A DNA stretch of 64,000 bases from Acanthornis magna. Lineage: Eukaryota > Chordata > Aves > Passeriformes > Acanthizidae. The stretch's first letter is position 1, and each line of letters starts with the position of its first letter. The stretch lies in contig JAWUZG010000015.1 in the NCBI GenBank assembly GCA_036785705.1, positions 3,611,001 to 3,675,000 of the forward strand, read 5' to 3'. Of the stretch, positions 27,030 to 38,489 are shown one piece after another. Made by a program: the position numbers and the translations under genes. The notes under the pieces are model-generated. The model saw nothing but the letters and a program-made list of their open reading frames with translations. It did no database searches and was not told the origin of the DNA.

Positions 27030-27082
27030 AGTTTCAGACTCAATGATCTAATAGATCTTTTTCCATCTCTAACTTTTGTGGC
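27030..27082 (+). mobile_element. CR1 LINE 3' end, old fragment
   Basis: The stretch ACTCAATGATCTAATAGATC followed by TTTTTCCATCTCTAACTTTTGTGGCT aligns in order with the CR1 3' terminus, whose usual form is GACT(A/G)GATGATCT...GGTCCCTTCCAACCCTAAC.TTCTGTGA. CR1 is the dominant non-LTR retrotransposon of birds and usually inserts as short 5'-truncated copies, as here. The many substitutions mark it as much older than the copy at 40.3 kb. The 5' boundary could lie somewhat upstream (26960-27030), where similarity is no longer clear. Confidence 0.58.
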
Positions 27083-28271
27083 TTGCCATATGTAGAGATA
27101 AACATCTTTCTTTCCGATCAGCGTTGACGGACAGACTTTGGGGCATGGAAACACTATTGTGTGTGTGGGACAGGGGGAGGGGAGCTAAGGCCATTTGCTG
27201 AGTGTTATTGTCTCCGGGGCATGGGATTATTGGAAAATGATAAATAGCTGGGCAGGCAAAGGAAATATGAAAACCCTGTCATGGAACAGAGATGCCCAAG
27301 ATTTCTGTTCATATTGCAGTGACCAAAAGAAATTTACATTGGAAAAACCCTCTTGCCTTCAGGGCTGAATGTTATGAACCTTCAAAGTGATTCTTGAGAA
27401 GAAAAGGGGTTGGGAATGAAAGGAGTGGGAGGGATTGCCATGCTGTTTCTACGGAGCAGGGGTCACTGCAGAATAACATTCATCATCTTGTTGGTGCCGT
27501 CCCGAGAATAGGAACAAGGTGGGAGAGATAAAAGCAAAGTTGAACTGCAATCTGCCATTTGTGGCTTGTTCTCCAGTCCTATGGGAGTTGAGAATGGATT
27601 AAGTCCAAACTTTTTTCTTCTGGATTTCATTCAAGGATTGTTCAGCTGGCCTGTGGACTGGGTGCCTTTACTGTAATATCTTGTTTTTCCCTCAACTTGT
27701 TTGGACTTCAAAGTTCCATTCAAATGTATTAGTCACAGGCATATGTATAATGGGCAAGTCTTCTACCAGGGTAAGTCAGTGTGGATCTGTGAGAGTTTAT
27801 AGCACTTGAAGTTTGGGCCTAAGAACTAAAATCCTGGCCATAATTTGTGCCTCAAGAAAGTAAGGACAGGGATCAGTCCATCATTGACATGTAATTATTT
27901 CCATTTGGGTTTATATCCCATTCTAAAATGACACCAGATTTATTCTTATTTCAATTCCTCCCCCCATGACACCCCCTGATCCAAATCAAAACTCCCTGAA
28001 AAACAACTAAATACCTGTGATTGGAGAGGATGAGATACTAATGAGGGTAAACTGAAACAGTCTCTGTTTCCTCTGGAACTAAGGAAGTGGCCAAGATGAC
28101 CATGGAGGATGATTCTCTGTGTTCCTTATAAGTCATGGGGCAAAAGGTCTAAGTTAAGGTGTAAGTTGTGGGTGCTTGGTGTGCATAATGAACAGCAGAA
28201 GAACTTGAAAAATGTGGTATTTCTCTATGACACTTGAATTAAAATTTAAAAATAACTTATTTCATTGGCAG

Positions 28272-28363
28272 GCTTTCTTTGCAATTGGAAAACAGGAAGC
28301 TCTATCTTTGATTCAGTTACTGGAAAAAGTAATTGAATTTAAACAGGAGGCCGAATTTTCAGA
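28272..28363 (+). CDS. Candidate internal protein-coding exon, gene not identified
   Basis: A 92-bp segment lies between a TTGGCAG acceptor (AG at 28270-28271) and a strong GTAAGT donor starting at 28364. Only one of its three frames is open. It starts at phase 0 with GCT and ends at phase 2 with GA. The peptide starts AFFAIGKQEALSL, continues IQLLEKVIEF and ends KQEAEFS, an amphipathic, probably alpha-helical stretch with no low-complexity character. In-frame stops occur outside both splice sites. The polypyrimidine tract is short, which weakens the acceptor. I do not recognise the protein family. No neighbouring exon that joins convincingly in phase was found, so the host gene would have introns of tens of kilobases, as large vertebrate genes do. 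A chance open frame with splice-like borders remains possible. Confidence 0.45.
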
Positions 28364-29286
28364 GTAAGTGAGCACCCTTTCATCACAGGTTATGTTTCCA
28401 AATGTGGAGAAAAAAGGCATCATATTTTGACATCTCCTCTACCTTCACTGCATTTAAAGCTCCCATAAATTACATTGCATTTTGCAGAGGGGGCAATGGA
28501 AATGTGCATCAGACCCAGCAGCATGGATCCAGCCACTGTATTTAAATGCTATGTTTGCTTTTTAATGTATATTTAGACACAGTAGCCATCCAAGGCATGG
28601 ATTCAACATTCCTGAGGCTCCTTGGCTGGCCTGGAACTGCCTTGTGGCACTCACAGCTTTTTGTCCTTGGCAAAACTTTCATTTAAATGATTTCATTTGG
28701 CAAGTCTGTCAAGGAGGGAAGGACACCCTCTTGTATCTCATAATCTCTGTTTAGCTGTTTGATGTTGCTTTTCACTGGAGTGATGTGATGCTTTGGTGCC
28801 TCAGGATCACTGACAACTTCACAAGGTTGAGATATTCATTTGAGAAATGTTCAGCACTTCACTTTAGGGCTTCTTTGCAAGTTCCTATTGCAGTGGTGGG
28901 GAGATGGATTATCACCACAGAACTTGAGGATCAGTGGCTTCACTTGGTTGTGCTGGGGGATCTCAAGAGCTGGTTTGAACTTCAGTGTGCTCCTAAAGCC
29001 CTACATGTTGCATTCTCATTTTCTTTCTAGAGATTCACCCTGTCTTTAAATCATATTTAGAGCCAGTGCGGTCCTATGAAAATCCTTGACCATAATTTCC
29101 ACCCAATGTTGCTTTTGTAGCAACACCTCAAAGGCTGGCATGAGAGAAATTTTGCTGCACCAGGTACATAAACCCACAGTGGCCCCAGGAGGGAGATCCA
29201 TGCCCATTTGGCTGAAGGCACAGGCAGATTTTGGATATTCAAAGAGCTGTTAGGTTGTCCCAGAACTGGCACACAGGAATAATCTC

Positions 29287-29371
29287 CTGAGCCAAGGTGC
29301 GTAGCTGGACAGTGAACAGGATTCAGACCCTGAGGCAGGTCAGACACAAGTGTTGACCCACGCACTACCTC
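29287..29371 (-). mobile_element. MIR-like SINE fragment (antisense)
   Basis: Read in antisense, the segment follows MIR order: GAGCCAAGGT (the TTGGGCAAG/GGTCA core), TAGCTGGACAGTG, CAGGATTCAGACCCTG (the GGGATTCGAACCCAGG region at the B box), GTCAGACA, and a 5' part ending CACGCACTACC. The blocks are in the right sequence and spacing, though diverged. This is the clearest of the MIR-like pieces in the window. Confidence 0.55.
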
Positions 29372-31729
29372 AAGGAAACCACGTTCCAAAAGTTGCCAAA
29401 GCATTTTTTGAGCTGAGGATAGGGCTTTGATGTCTCTCAAATAATTATTAGATGTGATTTGGAATGGGAAGAAGCAACAGCAGGGCTGATAGCTATTGCT
29501 GCCTGTACTCCACAGCCAGGCTATTATTCCAAAAGCACAGCGGATGCTGCGTGGTTGGTTGAAGTTGATTTTTCATGCCTGACATATGACTTGCACTTGA
29601 ATGGGGAAATGCCTTGCTCCCAGTAGTGTCTGCTGGGCACTCACCAGAGCCATGGGGATTAGTGTCACCAGCCCAGGCCACTGGCTCATCCAGCCCCGTG
29701 TTTCATTCCAGCCAGTGGCCAGAACTGGATGCTTCTTCAGCAGGAAGTTTATCTGTTCTTGGAAAGGACAGCTATCAGATAACTTGGTGTGCAGGGAGAC
29801 TCCTTTCTTTTCAGTGTAAACCGGCTTCTGCCTTCAGCTCTACAGCCTAATGCTGGGATTTGGATGTAATACAAAGCAGTTTTTCTGGGATCTGGGGAGA
29901 ATCTAGTTTAAACGTGCTCAGACAGAGCCTTAAAGAGGATTGGGGACTTGTGGAGTTTGCACTGTGGCACAGAGGACTCTTCTCTTGGGACTGTTTTCTT
30001 TTTTCAATGCTTCCCAACCAATGTTTTCCATTTGACAACAGATCTTTGCACTGGCCACATATTTAAACCAAATAAACAAACAAAACCCACAGTTTCTTCT
30101 TTCTCTGTAATTTCTGACCTGAGATGACACAGGCTGTGCCTGGATCAGGTTACTCTGCACACTGCTGCACACAATGCCATCGTTTTCCCGAAGATGCTGT
30201 TCAGCTGCCAGCAGGATAAGCCCATTTCATCAGGCTTACTCTGGGCTCTGGCAGACTGGCATCCCATGGGATGCATGTGCTGGTCCCTGGCACCTCTGGA
30301 TTGCTGAGTGTGGCATTGATGCTGCAGCTGGAGGCTTTGCAGGACATGTCTTTTGCCGTTTGCACCCTGCTCTGTGTGTTCAGGACAGCTCTCCCAGTTA
30401 CTCTGGGTCCCCAGGCAGTGTGTTCCTGGTCTCCTGCTAGGGCAAATCCGAAAGGTCTGATGCAAACAGCAGCAGAAAGGACAGAGGCTGAACCAGTCGG
30501 GTCACAGGCTGCCAACTCATCTGCTTCTGATGCTGCATAAAAACATGTCTCACTTCGCATAGACCAGAATAATTAAAAATGTTTTTCCTACCTTTATTTT
30601 CCCCCCTTGTCCATAATCCTCTAATACACTTGCCCCCAGCTGAACTGTCTCTCAGCCCCTGGATCCTGGCTGTCCCAGGACATGGAGGCACGCAAGCACT
30701 TTTGTATCAGATTAAAAACTCACTGACCGCAAAAACTTGGAACCTCTACCTCTTGGTTGTCTCTTCTTTTCTAGGCTGTGCAGAAACTTTATCAGTGTTT
30801 CAGTTATTAATAGATTGTTTTGCTTTTCTCAATATTTAAGGCCTTGTGTGACCCTACTAATAATTTACAAGAATTTTTGTATGTCTGTGTTTTAATTCCA
30901 CTGGCTTCTGTGTCAGCTGATGAGCTTTGATTGGTCGGGTTTACCTAATATATAACCAAACAGAGACAGCAACCCAATGTGGTTTACTCAGATATGTAGT
31001 TTCTTTCTAGGCATATGATTCATCGTCTGTGAGAGAGATTGCAGCTGGACAGCAGAAATTTTGCAGGAGTAGAGACAAAGCAAGCTCTCTTTTCTTGTAG
31101 TCTCCTCGATACTGCTTCGTATCTTCCAGCCTTTTCAGAAGTTTTCAGAATATTAATAATAGCAGCTTGACAGGATCACAGAAGGAAAACTGTGAAAACC
31201 CTAGAACCTTTTGGAAAAAAAAGAAAAATTCATGTTGACCGTGAGTTGGCTGAAGAGTCTTTTCTCAAGATGTCTCATAGCTTGCACGTAAACTTGTCTA
31301 TAAGCCTACGTTTGATAATTATAAGCAGTGGCCAGCCTTTCAATAGTTATAATGTAAACCATGCAGCAGCAACTGATGAAGTACACACATGCATTCAATT
31401 CTGTGCCTAAAAATGTAGGAGAAAACATAGACCTTTTGCAACTCCTATTTTTCTAAGGGAAATCCAAGTGCTTGCTGTCAGTTTGCTTTAGGAAACCTGA
31501 CTTGGGGTAGGGAACTGGAATCTTTTGCCATACAACTACATATCAGTCGAGCAGCAGTTCTGAATTAAAATCCCAGTTCTCAGATCCAGTGATAATACAA
31601 CATTGCGTGTGGAAAAAGAACCCTTCTTTAGGAATTAAAGTGGGATTATTTTAAACAAGTATGTGTGTGGGTGTGCACACAAAAAACATGCATATAGACA
31701 GTGTAGAAAAATATTATGAGGCCTTCAGG

Positions 31730-31746
31730 AATTTTTTTTTTTTTTT
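31730..31746. repeat. Short poly-T tract
   Basis: Uninterrupted run of about 17 T, read directly, in non-coding DNA. Confidence 0.9.
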
Positions 31747-32065
31747 AAACTGGAAATGAGACGTAACTTAAATAGTAAGGATAATTAACTATAGGAGCAG
31801 TTTACCCAGGGAAGTGATAAATCCATCATCACTTGGATTCTAACTTGAGATTGGGTTTTTTAAAAAAATCCTGTGGGTCAGCCTCAAGGTACTGCCCAAA
31901 ATCATATTTGCTTATGCAGAAGGGAAGCACAGCTTTCCTCCCCCAGAGGTGGGATTGCTTTAACCCAGGTTATGTTGGTGGCTGCAGTAGGTGTTCATAG
32001 TGCTCCTCTGGTCTGATTTTCTTCCACTTCCTATTTTAAAGAGCTTGTTTTGTTAGCAAAATGAG

Positions 32066-32093
32066 AAAAGAAAAAAAAAAAAAAGAAGAAAGA
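32066..32093. repeat. A-rich tract
   Basis: Run of A broken by G at its edges (AAAAG..AAGAAGAAAG), in non-coding DNA. Confidence 0.88.
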
Positions 32094-35000
32094 AATACTG
32101 ATTTATGTGTACATTCTGTGCTGGCACCTCCATGTTTTGCCTTCGGACTTGCCACTCCAGTTTTGCATATTGTTGTCTGCACTGAGAAAAACTTGATATT
32201 TCAGAGGACAGCAGAAGCCTGCAGTGGAGGGAATTACCTAGGGGATTTACCTGGATCAGTAAATCTGGAGCCCTCCAGTGACTATTTGGTATATGGTGAA
32301 ATCCAGCCAACCTTAACTTCTACTGATACCCATCTCATTACTGGTCACCAAATTAATTCATTTTTCTGGCAGTCCAGCTGCAGTATTTAAGTTTGTATGG
32401 CCATGAATGCAAGGGCTCTGCTACACATGGTGTGAAGACAGCTTTTCATTGTGTTTTATTTCACCATGTTTTATTTTCACCTTTTCTCCCATCATCTTAT
32501 GAGCTTCAGTCAACATCTGCACAATTTTCTCTGCCCCAGTTGAGGTAAACGCAGATGTAGAAGTGTCCTGTCAAATTTTAACTATTCTTGCAAAAATCCA
32601 GCGCTGTGTCTGACCTTTCATATTGGGCTGCCAAACTCAGTATCTGCTAAAGTCTATTTGGTTATTTGGTAACACTGGATGATGATGAGGGGCCATCCTA
32701 AAGATGTTTGAATTTCCCTAGGCAAGGATGGGATGTAAAGTCAATTCTGGTTTTGGTAAAAACACTTCAGCCAGACACTCCATCTGTGAGCCTGACTTTG
32801 AGGATCTCTGGAGAAATGGACCTGGGCCTGTGTTTTGTGCTAAGGGCAGTTTGGGATGTGGTCATTTTTGTTTTGGAGAGGGTAGAAAGGTGCTTCAATT
32901 CCCTCCCCAACCTCCCTTTTCATTGATCCTACAGTACCACAGGGTCAGGGTGATTTCAAAGGATGTGTCAGGAACATGAGGCACTCATATCTAAGGTAGG
33001 AATACATTGTTTGCTTTCTGGATTTCTTACAAAGTTCTCTTTCACCATTGTGAAAGGTCTAAAAATGGTCTTTTTCATCTTCTTGCTGAAGATTCCCTCT
33101 TCCCCATCTTGTTGTTAAGGTAAGAATAGAGATTATCTTTGTTTCTTACACCCATTTTAATGTAAAATAATGTTAATACCTAATTGTGCCAAATAAAACT
33201 TTCTGGATTGTTTTTGCTGACAAATGCTATTGGATCACACTTGAGTCAGTTATGAGGAATCAATTTCTTCAAATTTCTGATTTTGTGAGACGTTGATGTT
33301 ACAGCAAAGCATTCATTTTGTCTCTAGAAATACAAGACACAATATTTATTGCATTGAAATGCAGCCCGAAACATGAACAACAGTTCTTTTAGATGAGAGA
33401 CATATATATAAGAAAGAAGTTTTCTCACCTGCTACCAGCATTTATTGCATCTCCATTTTTCAGAATAACTGTAATCACATGGGTAGTCTGAGGAGAAACT
33501 ATGTTTTTTTCAAAGTAAAATCTGCTAACATAATAATTTTAAAACTGGATTTCTCATCCCCTGAAGATGCATGAAAAATACATTTTTCATATCTTATCAG
33601 CTGTATGTTCACTTTCATATTCACTGACCATTTGTGAGGTGAGTTCTGAGGCCTCCAGAGAAGTCACAGCTTTAAGAACCTTGGTCTTTGGTTGTTCAAA
33701 CCAAAGCTTTAAAGTGATCTGATTTCCAAAGATCAGGAGCATGTGATTTCTGAGGTGGATTCCTTCAAGATGGCTCAAGTCAGGCTCCCCAAATGGCTTA
33801 ATTCTGGAAAAAGGAGCCCCATTTATTTGACAGTGCATGTCTTTAGCACATTTTACTTAAAGGAAAAGCATTGACTTCGTGAGGGAGATGGTGGATGTTT
33901 TTGGCTTAGGAAGGGGGAGGCATATGGAATAATTTTGCTGGCCTCAGTATTTCACATTGAGGAAGTTGGTTTTTTGTTGTTTTCTTTTACTGTGCTTTCA
34001 GCTTTGCAAGTCTATGATCAGGGAAAGCCTGGTTTTTTGTCTGCCAGGGAGGATGAATTAATAAATACTTGAGATGAGGGATTGCATTGCCTCCTGTGAA
34101 AGACAACAGGACAAATATTGGTGCTTTCAAATGCTGGTGCCTTCGAGTGTCTCTCTTTCCCAGGTTCAGTGTCTCCTCCAGCACCTTGACACTTCTGCTT
34201 AATCCAGCTCTGTTCCTTTGCCAGGATTGCTCCTCCATTTGGGCCGAGGCTATTCCTTAAGCCTCATCATTTACTGCAAGGCTGTAATTAAGGTCTTGTA
34301 CATGTTCAAACAGATCACAGGCAACAGGGGCAAGGGATGCCATCCATCACAATTTCCACAACTTGAAGATTTTTTTTTTTTTATTATACCATAAATTCTT
34401 TCTCGTCTGATTTTGTGACTTGGCAGAAATACTCTTTTTAAAAGTAGGCCACCATGTCCTTCCCTACTTTCATTACAAGTGGGCTGCTATGAAAGCCCCA
34501 GTCTGGCAAGATCTTTATTTTTGGTTTCCTTTTACAGTGTGAGGACAAAGTTTCCTTCAGATACAGCTCCATCCAGAGAACTCATCCGATGGACTACAGC
34601 ATATAATTTGAGTTAAAAAGAGAGGGAAAAAAGATCAACTGCAATCTCCAGTGCCTCCTCAGAGTGTGCATCTCTGCAGGTCCGTGCAGTATCACAGGCG
34701 CCAGGAGTAACCACTCTGCAGTTAAGGTTGCAAAACATCTTCCATTATGACACTGTTTGCAGTGCTTTAGGGCCTTTGGAAAAAACTACCTCTCAGGCTG
34801 GAATTTTTGTTCCTTGGTGACTGTCAAAAATTGTGGTCTCTCCAAAATGTTGGGCAAAGGCGATCCAGCAATTTCTTGCATTATGTGAGAGTAAAAGGAA
34901 CTTCTGAAAACCCAGGCTGTAGTAGGAAAAAACCCACACACCCACAGTCCTATGTGGCAAAATAAACATTTCTAACAACTATAAAGTATTTCAAACCTGG

Positions 35001-37383
35001 ACTCTGAATCTCTGCACAACTCAGGTTCTCATTGAGCAGTGCAACATTTACATCTGGAAATGGCTGGGGATTTTTTCTAATTTCTCTTAAGAAATGAATA
35101 TAGTGATGGGATCTGTATTGAAGTTATGGCCCATTTATGCCCTTAATGATATCTCATTGTACAGTTTGTGCTACTTTGGGGATTATTTCTTCCAAGTTGG
35201 TGCTGGAAGAAATTTCAAAAGAAGTTGCTAATCACAGACCTGCCTTCCCCATGTTAACTTTGGAACATTTTGCATTCTGTTCTTGTTATGAAGTTTTACT
35301 TTTGAAAGGGGAAAGTATTTCTTTTGTGATGATACTTGTCATAACAGAAGCAGATTTTGCACTGTCAATCCCATTTTGCAGGATGTTGTCTCCAAACTCA
35401 CAATTGCATCAGCAAAGTGAATTTTATGGGCCTATGACAATGTAGAGATGTAAGAATAAGGCCAGAAATCTTCCAGAGCTGCTTCTACTCTAGAGATCTG
35501 AATAAACATTAGAAGTTCTTTAGTGGTGTAAATTCTGAAGAAGCTGCTAGTAACAAAAGAGAACAAACTGTATTCTCTTATCATGAATGATCTTAAAAAT
35601 AGGTTTATTTCTGAAGTCAGGATGGAAGAAAGGTAGCTAACCAAATATTATCTAATAGATGTTATTTTAATTTAGATTTTAGGATAATTTTGAAGCCCTG
35701 GTAGCATTCCTACTGGTATGGCAGGCATGACACAATCCACAGACCAACAACTTTTAGAGGGGCTGCTGGAGGCCGGGGCTCCATGGAATAAAAATTCACC
35801 CTGAAATCTAGAGAGAACCATACCTGAACATCCAGGGCCTTGGAATACTGTCCATCCCCAACTTTTTATTCAGATTTTATGTGTCTCTGCTGGAACTGAG
35901 TGTCATTGAATTGTTTGTTAGGCCTAAAATAAAAACACCTCTTGCTTTGGCAATGAATTAAGTTTGCGAATAAGGTTTCAAAAACAGTATTACAAAGGGA
36001 AAAACCAAACATTAAGTTTGTGAAGAGCAGACTGAAAATGCCTAGTGTTAGCTCTGATCCCTGCTGCAGCTCTGGGAATCCCTGGGATACTCTGTGAGTT
36101 GTTGCTTCAGAGAAGGTTGGGTTAGGAGCTGTGTCTCAGACGTGCACACATGGAGAGCGTGCCCTGATGTGATCTCCTGTCGTGGCTGCAGTGGGTGCAA
36201 ATCATTCTAGAGAACAGCGTGGTGACTCTCCTTTCCCCCCCCGGTTATTTTTTGTGGGATTTAGTACTAAGCAGAACTGCTCACACACTCTCTGGTTTCA
36301 TAAATGCAAATGCAGCCCTGGTGATGTGTGCCAGGAGCCACAGTGCACATTGACTTCATACCCTGATCCCTTGCATCCAGCTCACTCTGCTTCCTGCTGG
36401 ATCACTGACTGTCTGTCTTTGCCTTCTTCCCAGGCAGGTTGGTTTATATTGAGGCATTTTCATGGTTCTGTTACAATTTGAATGTTTTTATATCGGTAAA
36501 AGTTATTATAATATAGCACCTTTGATAATGTCTGAATTTGAGGTAATGGCTGGGTTTCCATAAAGACCACATGTCATGCAGTAATCCAGAAGGTGGAAAT
36601 GGCTCTTGAATAATCTTGTTTTCCTCACTTTGTCAATGCAGTACCTGGAGCCCCAAATGTAGTGGCTTGGCCTATTCCAGAATGAGCAGTTCTCTGCTGA
36701 TCACAAGAAATGAGTATTTTCCTAGCTCCAGAACAAAACAAAGGGAAAACAGGAAGAACAAGCAGTTTGGCCAGCAAACAAGAATACTGAACAGATTGTG
36801 GGTAAACCCAGCAGAATGATTGTGGACAGGGCACTCTGAACCTCAGAGGTGCTCATGAGTAGGAGCAACCCGGGAAAAATGAATGCAGAAAGTTACAGTG
36901 ATAGAGAAAACAGGCCTGTGTTCTGAAAAGAACAGGTGCTTTGTAAGAAGCCTCCTCCAAGGCATCAGTGGGTGTGTTTTTATAACCTCTGGGGCAGAGT
37001 GGGAATGAAAGAGGCTGCTCACCTGTAGGGTTCTTTTAAAGCAAGTGGCTCATCTCCTGCTGTGTGTGCCCAGGGTGAGGAGAAGGCTTTCAGCTTCTCT
37101 GGGCAATCAGTCTCGTCGTGTTGTAACTTCATCGCAGCCTTGCCACTCCAACAAGCTGCACTGCCACATGATGAACCTATAAGGTGCCTAAATTTACTTA
37201 CAGTTACCTGCTAAAGAAGTAAATTTGCTCGTGTTTGAGAGAGAGCTCTCAGGAGCAGAGCTGTCCCTGATAGGAGTTCACCAGGCAGTCACTGCACATG
37301 TAACCCGAACAGAGGTGACTCCGGTGTGCCGTGGGATAAAGATCTTCTTTTTATACTGTTGCTTTTAGGCTGATCTTAGAATT

Positions 37384-37975
37384 ATGAGGCAGACACGGTT
37401 AAAAGGGTAAAAGGGTTTTATTTTGGTATTTTAATAGGATTCTAGGTGCACAGTTTTTCAAAGGTGGAACACACTGAGATGTCCACTCTGTATAACTTGT
37501 ATACAATTTTTATGGACTTTGCAAATGAGTATATTTGTTCAGAATTTCCCAGTAAGAAATTTCATAAATGAAGTAATGCTTCCTTATTCTAAAGAATCTT
37601 CTTTCAAGTGAGGCTAGAGTTCAGTTTACAAAATATGTTTTAGAGACAAGGTTTCAACCAAGGTTGAAACTTCAAGTTTTTTTGATAGTATAGGGTTCTT
37701 TGGCTTTTTGCTCTGAATGTTTGGGTTTTTTGTTTTGTAGAACTGTAAGTTAGAATATTATACTACAAAAATTACAAGCACATAGGCTAAGGGTACAGAA
37801 CGTATAAAGGGTATAGAAATAGATAAAAGAGTATATAAAAAAGAAAAGGCAAAAATTATCAGGCATCAGTACCACCATGCACAAACAGCATCGGGGGCTA
37901 ATTAGAACAGCCCTGCATTTGTTCTGAGTGATGATGTATGTTTGAAATTGGCTTTTAACTGGTTTACAAGCACAG
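37384..37975. other. A+T-rich block, possible antisense LTR or satellite-like insertion
   Basis: This block is markedly A+T-rich. It contains a TTTTATT (AATAAAA on the minus strand) near 37418, TATAAA-like motifs near 37804 and a perfect inverted repeat at 37651-37670. It ends abruptly at G+C-richer sequence. The combination recalls a diverged LTR lying on the minus strand, starting near TGAGGCAGACACGG. I cannot define matching TG...CA ends or a target-site duplication, so the assignment is tentative and plain A+T-rich intron is an alternative. Confidence 0.25.
37651..37670. repeat. Perfect 9-bp inverted repeat
   Basis: GTTTCAACC (37651-37659) and GGTTGAAAC (37662-37670) are exact reverse complements separated by AA, so the segment can form a tight hairpin or cruciform. 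The symmetry is seen directly. Any function, for example as a dimeric protein-binding site or as part of an inserted element, is unknown. Confidence 0.92.
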
Positions 37976-38265
37976 AGCGTGCGTGGGGGAGCGGGAGGGT
38001 GACCCTGTCCTGTTCCCTGTGTGTGTCTCTCCAGGACACATGCTGGAGCTGGCCATGAGAGCCCTGTCCCTCTGCACGTCAGGGACATTCCGTGGTGAGC
38101 CCAGATGCCTCGGGGCTTGCTCAGCCAGGGCTGTCCCCGGCAGGATGGCGACACAGCTTTCAGCAGGAGGACACGCGGAGGTGTCCCGAGCAGCTGAAAG
38201 GAGAGCATTGACAAGTGACCCACCAGCAGCTCCCTCCGCATGGTCTGCCCCGAAAACACTGGGCA
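37976..38265. other. G+C- and CpG-richer block
   Basis: About 13 CpG dinucleotides fall within roughly 290 bases (for example GAGCGTGCGTGG, CACGTC, GGCGAC, ACGCGG), well above the surrounding density. It includes a long but domain-free open frame (37983-38525, +), which is what elevated G+C content produces by chance. It may be an unmethylated regulatory patch, an alternative promoter or part of an older insertion. It falls short of a typical CpG island in size. Confidence 0.4.
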
Positions 38266-38475
38266 AACAGCAGGGCAGGGATTTGGATGGGCTCTGGCTC
38301 TGCTGGTGGCTGGATAAATTCATACAGGTTAGAAGCAGGGCCAGCTTGTTTGTGGAGAAGCAGGAGCCAACCCGCAGAAGAGCTGCTTTCGAATTTTGGA
38401 CCGTGAACAAAGTTTTAATCTCCAGTAGGGCCCATGTTTTTTCTTTTCCCAGACCTCCTCTAAACACTTTCCTTT

Positions 38476-38488
38476 ATTTATTTATTTT
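38476..38488. repeat. Short (TTTA)n tract
   Basis: Three TTTA units in T-rich sequence, read directly. Confidence 0.75.
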
Positions 38489-38489
38489 T

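Larger units (their letters stand above)
28364..37380. other. Non-coding stretch, probably intronic
   Basis: About 9 kb without a gene I can support. It holds the MIR-like fragment near 29.3 kb, short T and A tracts near 31.7, 32.07 and 34.37 kb, and a weak minus-strand exon-like segment at 33429-33487. If the 28.3 kb exon is real, this would be intron downstream of it. No promoter, CpG island or RNA gene is visible. Confidence 0.6.
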
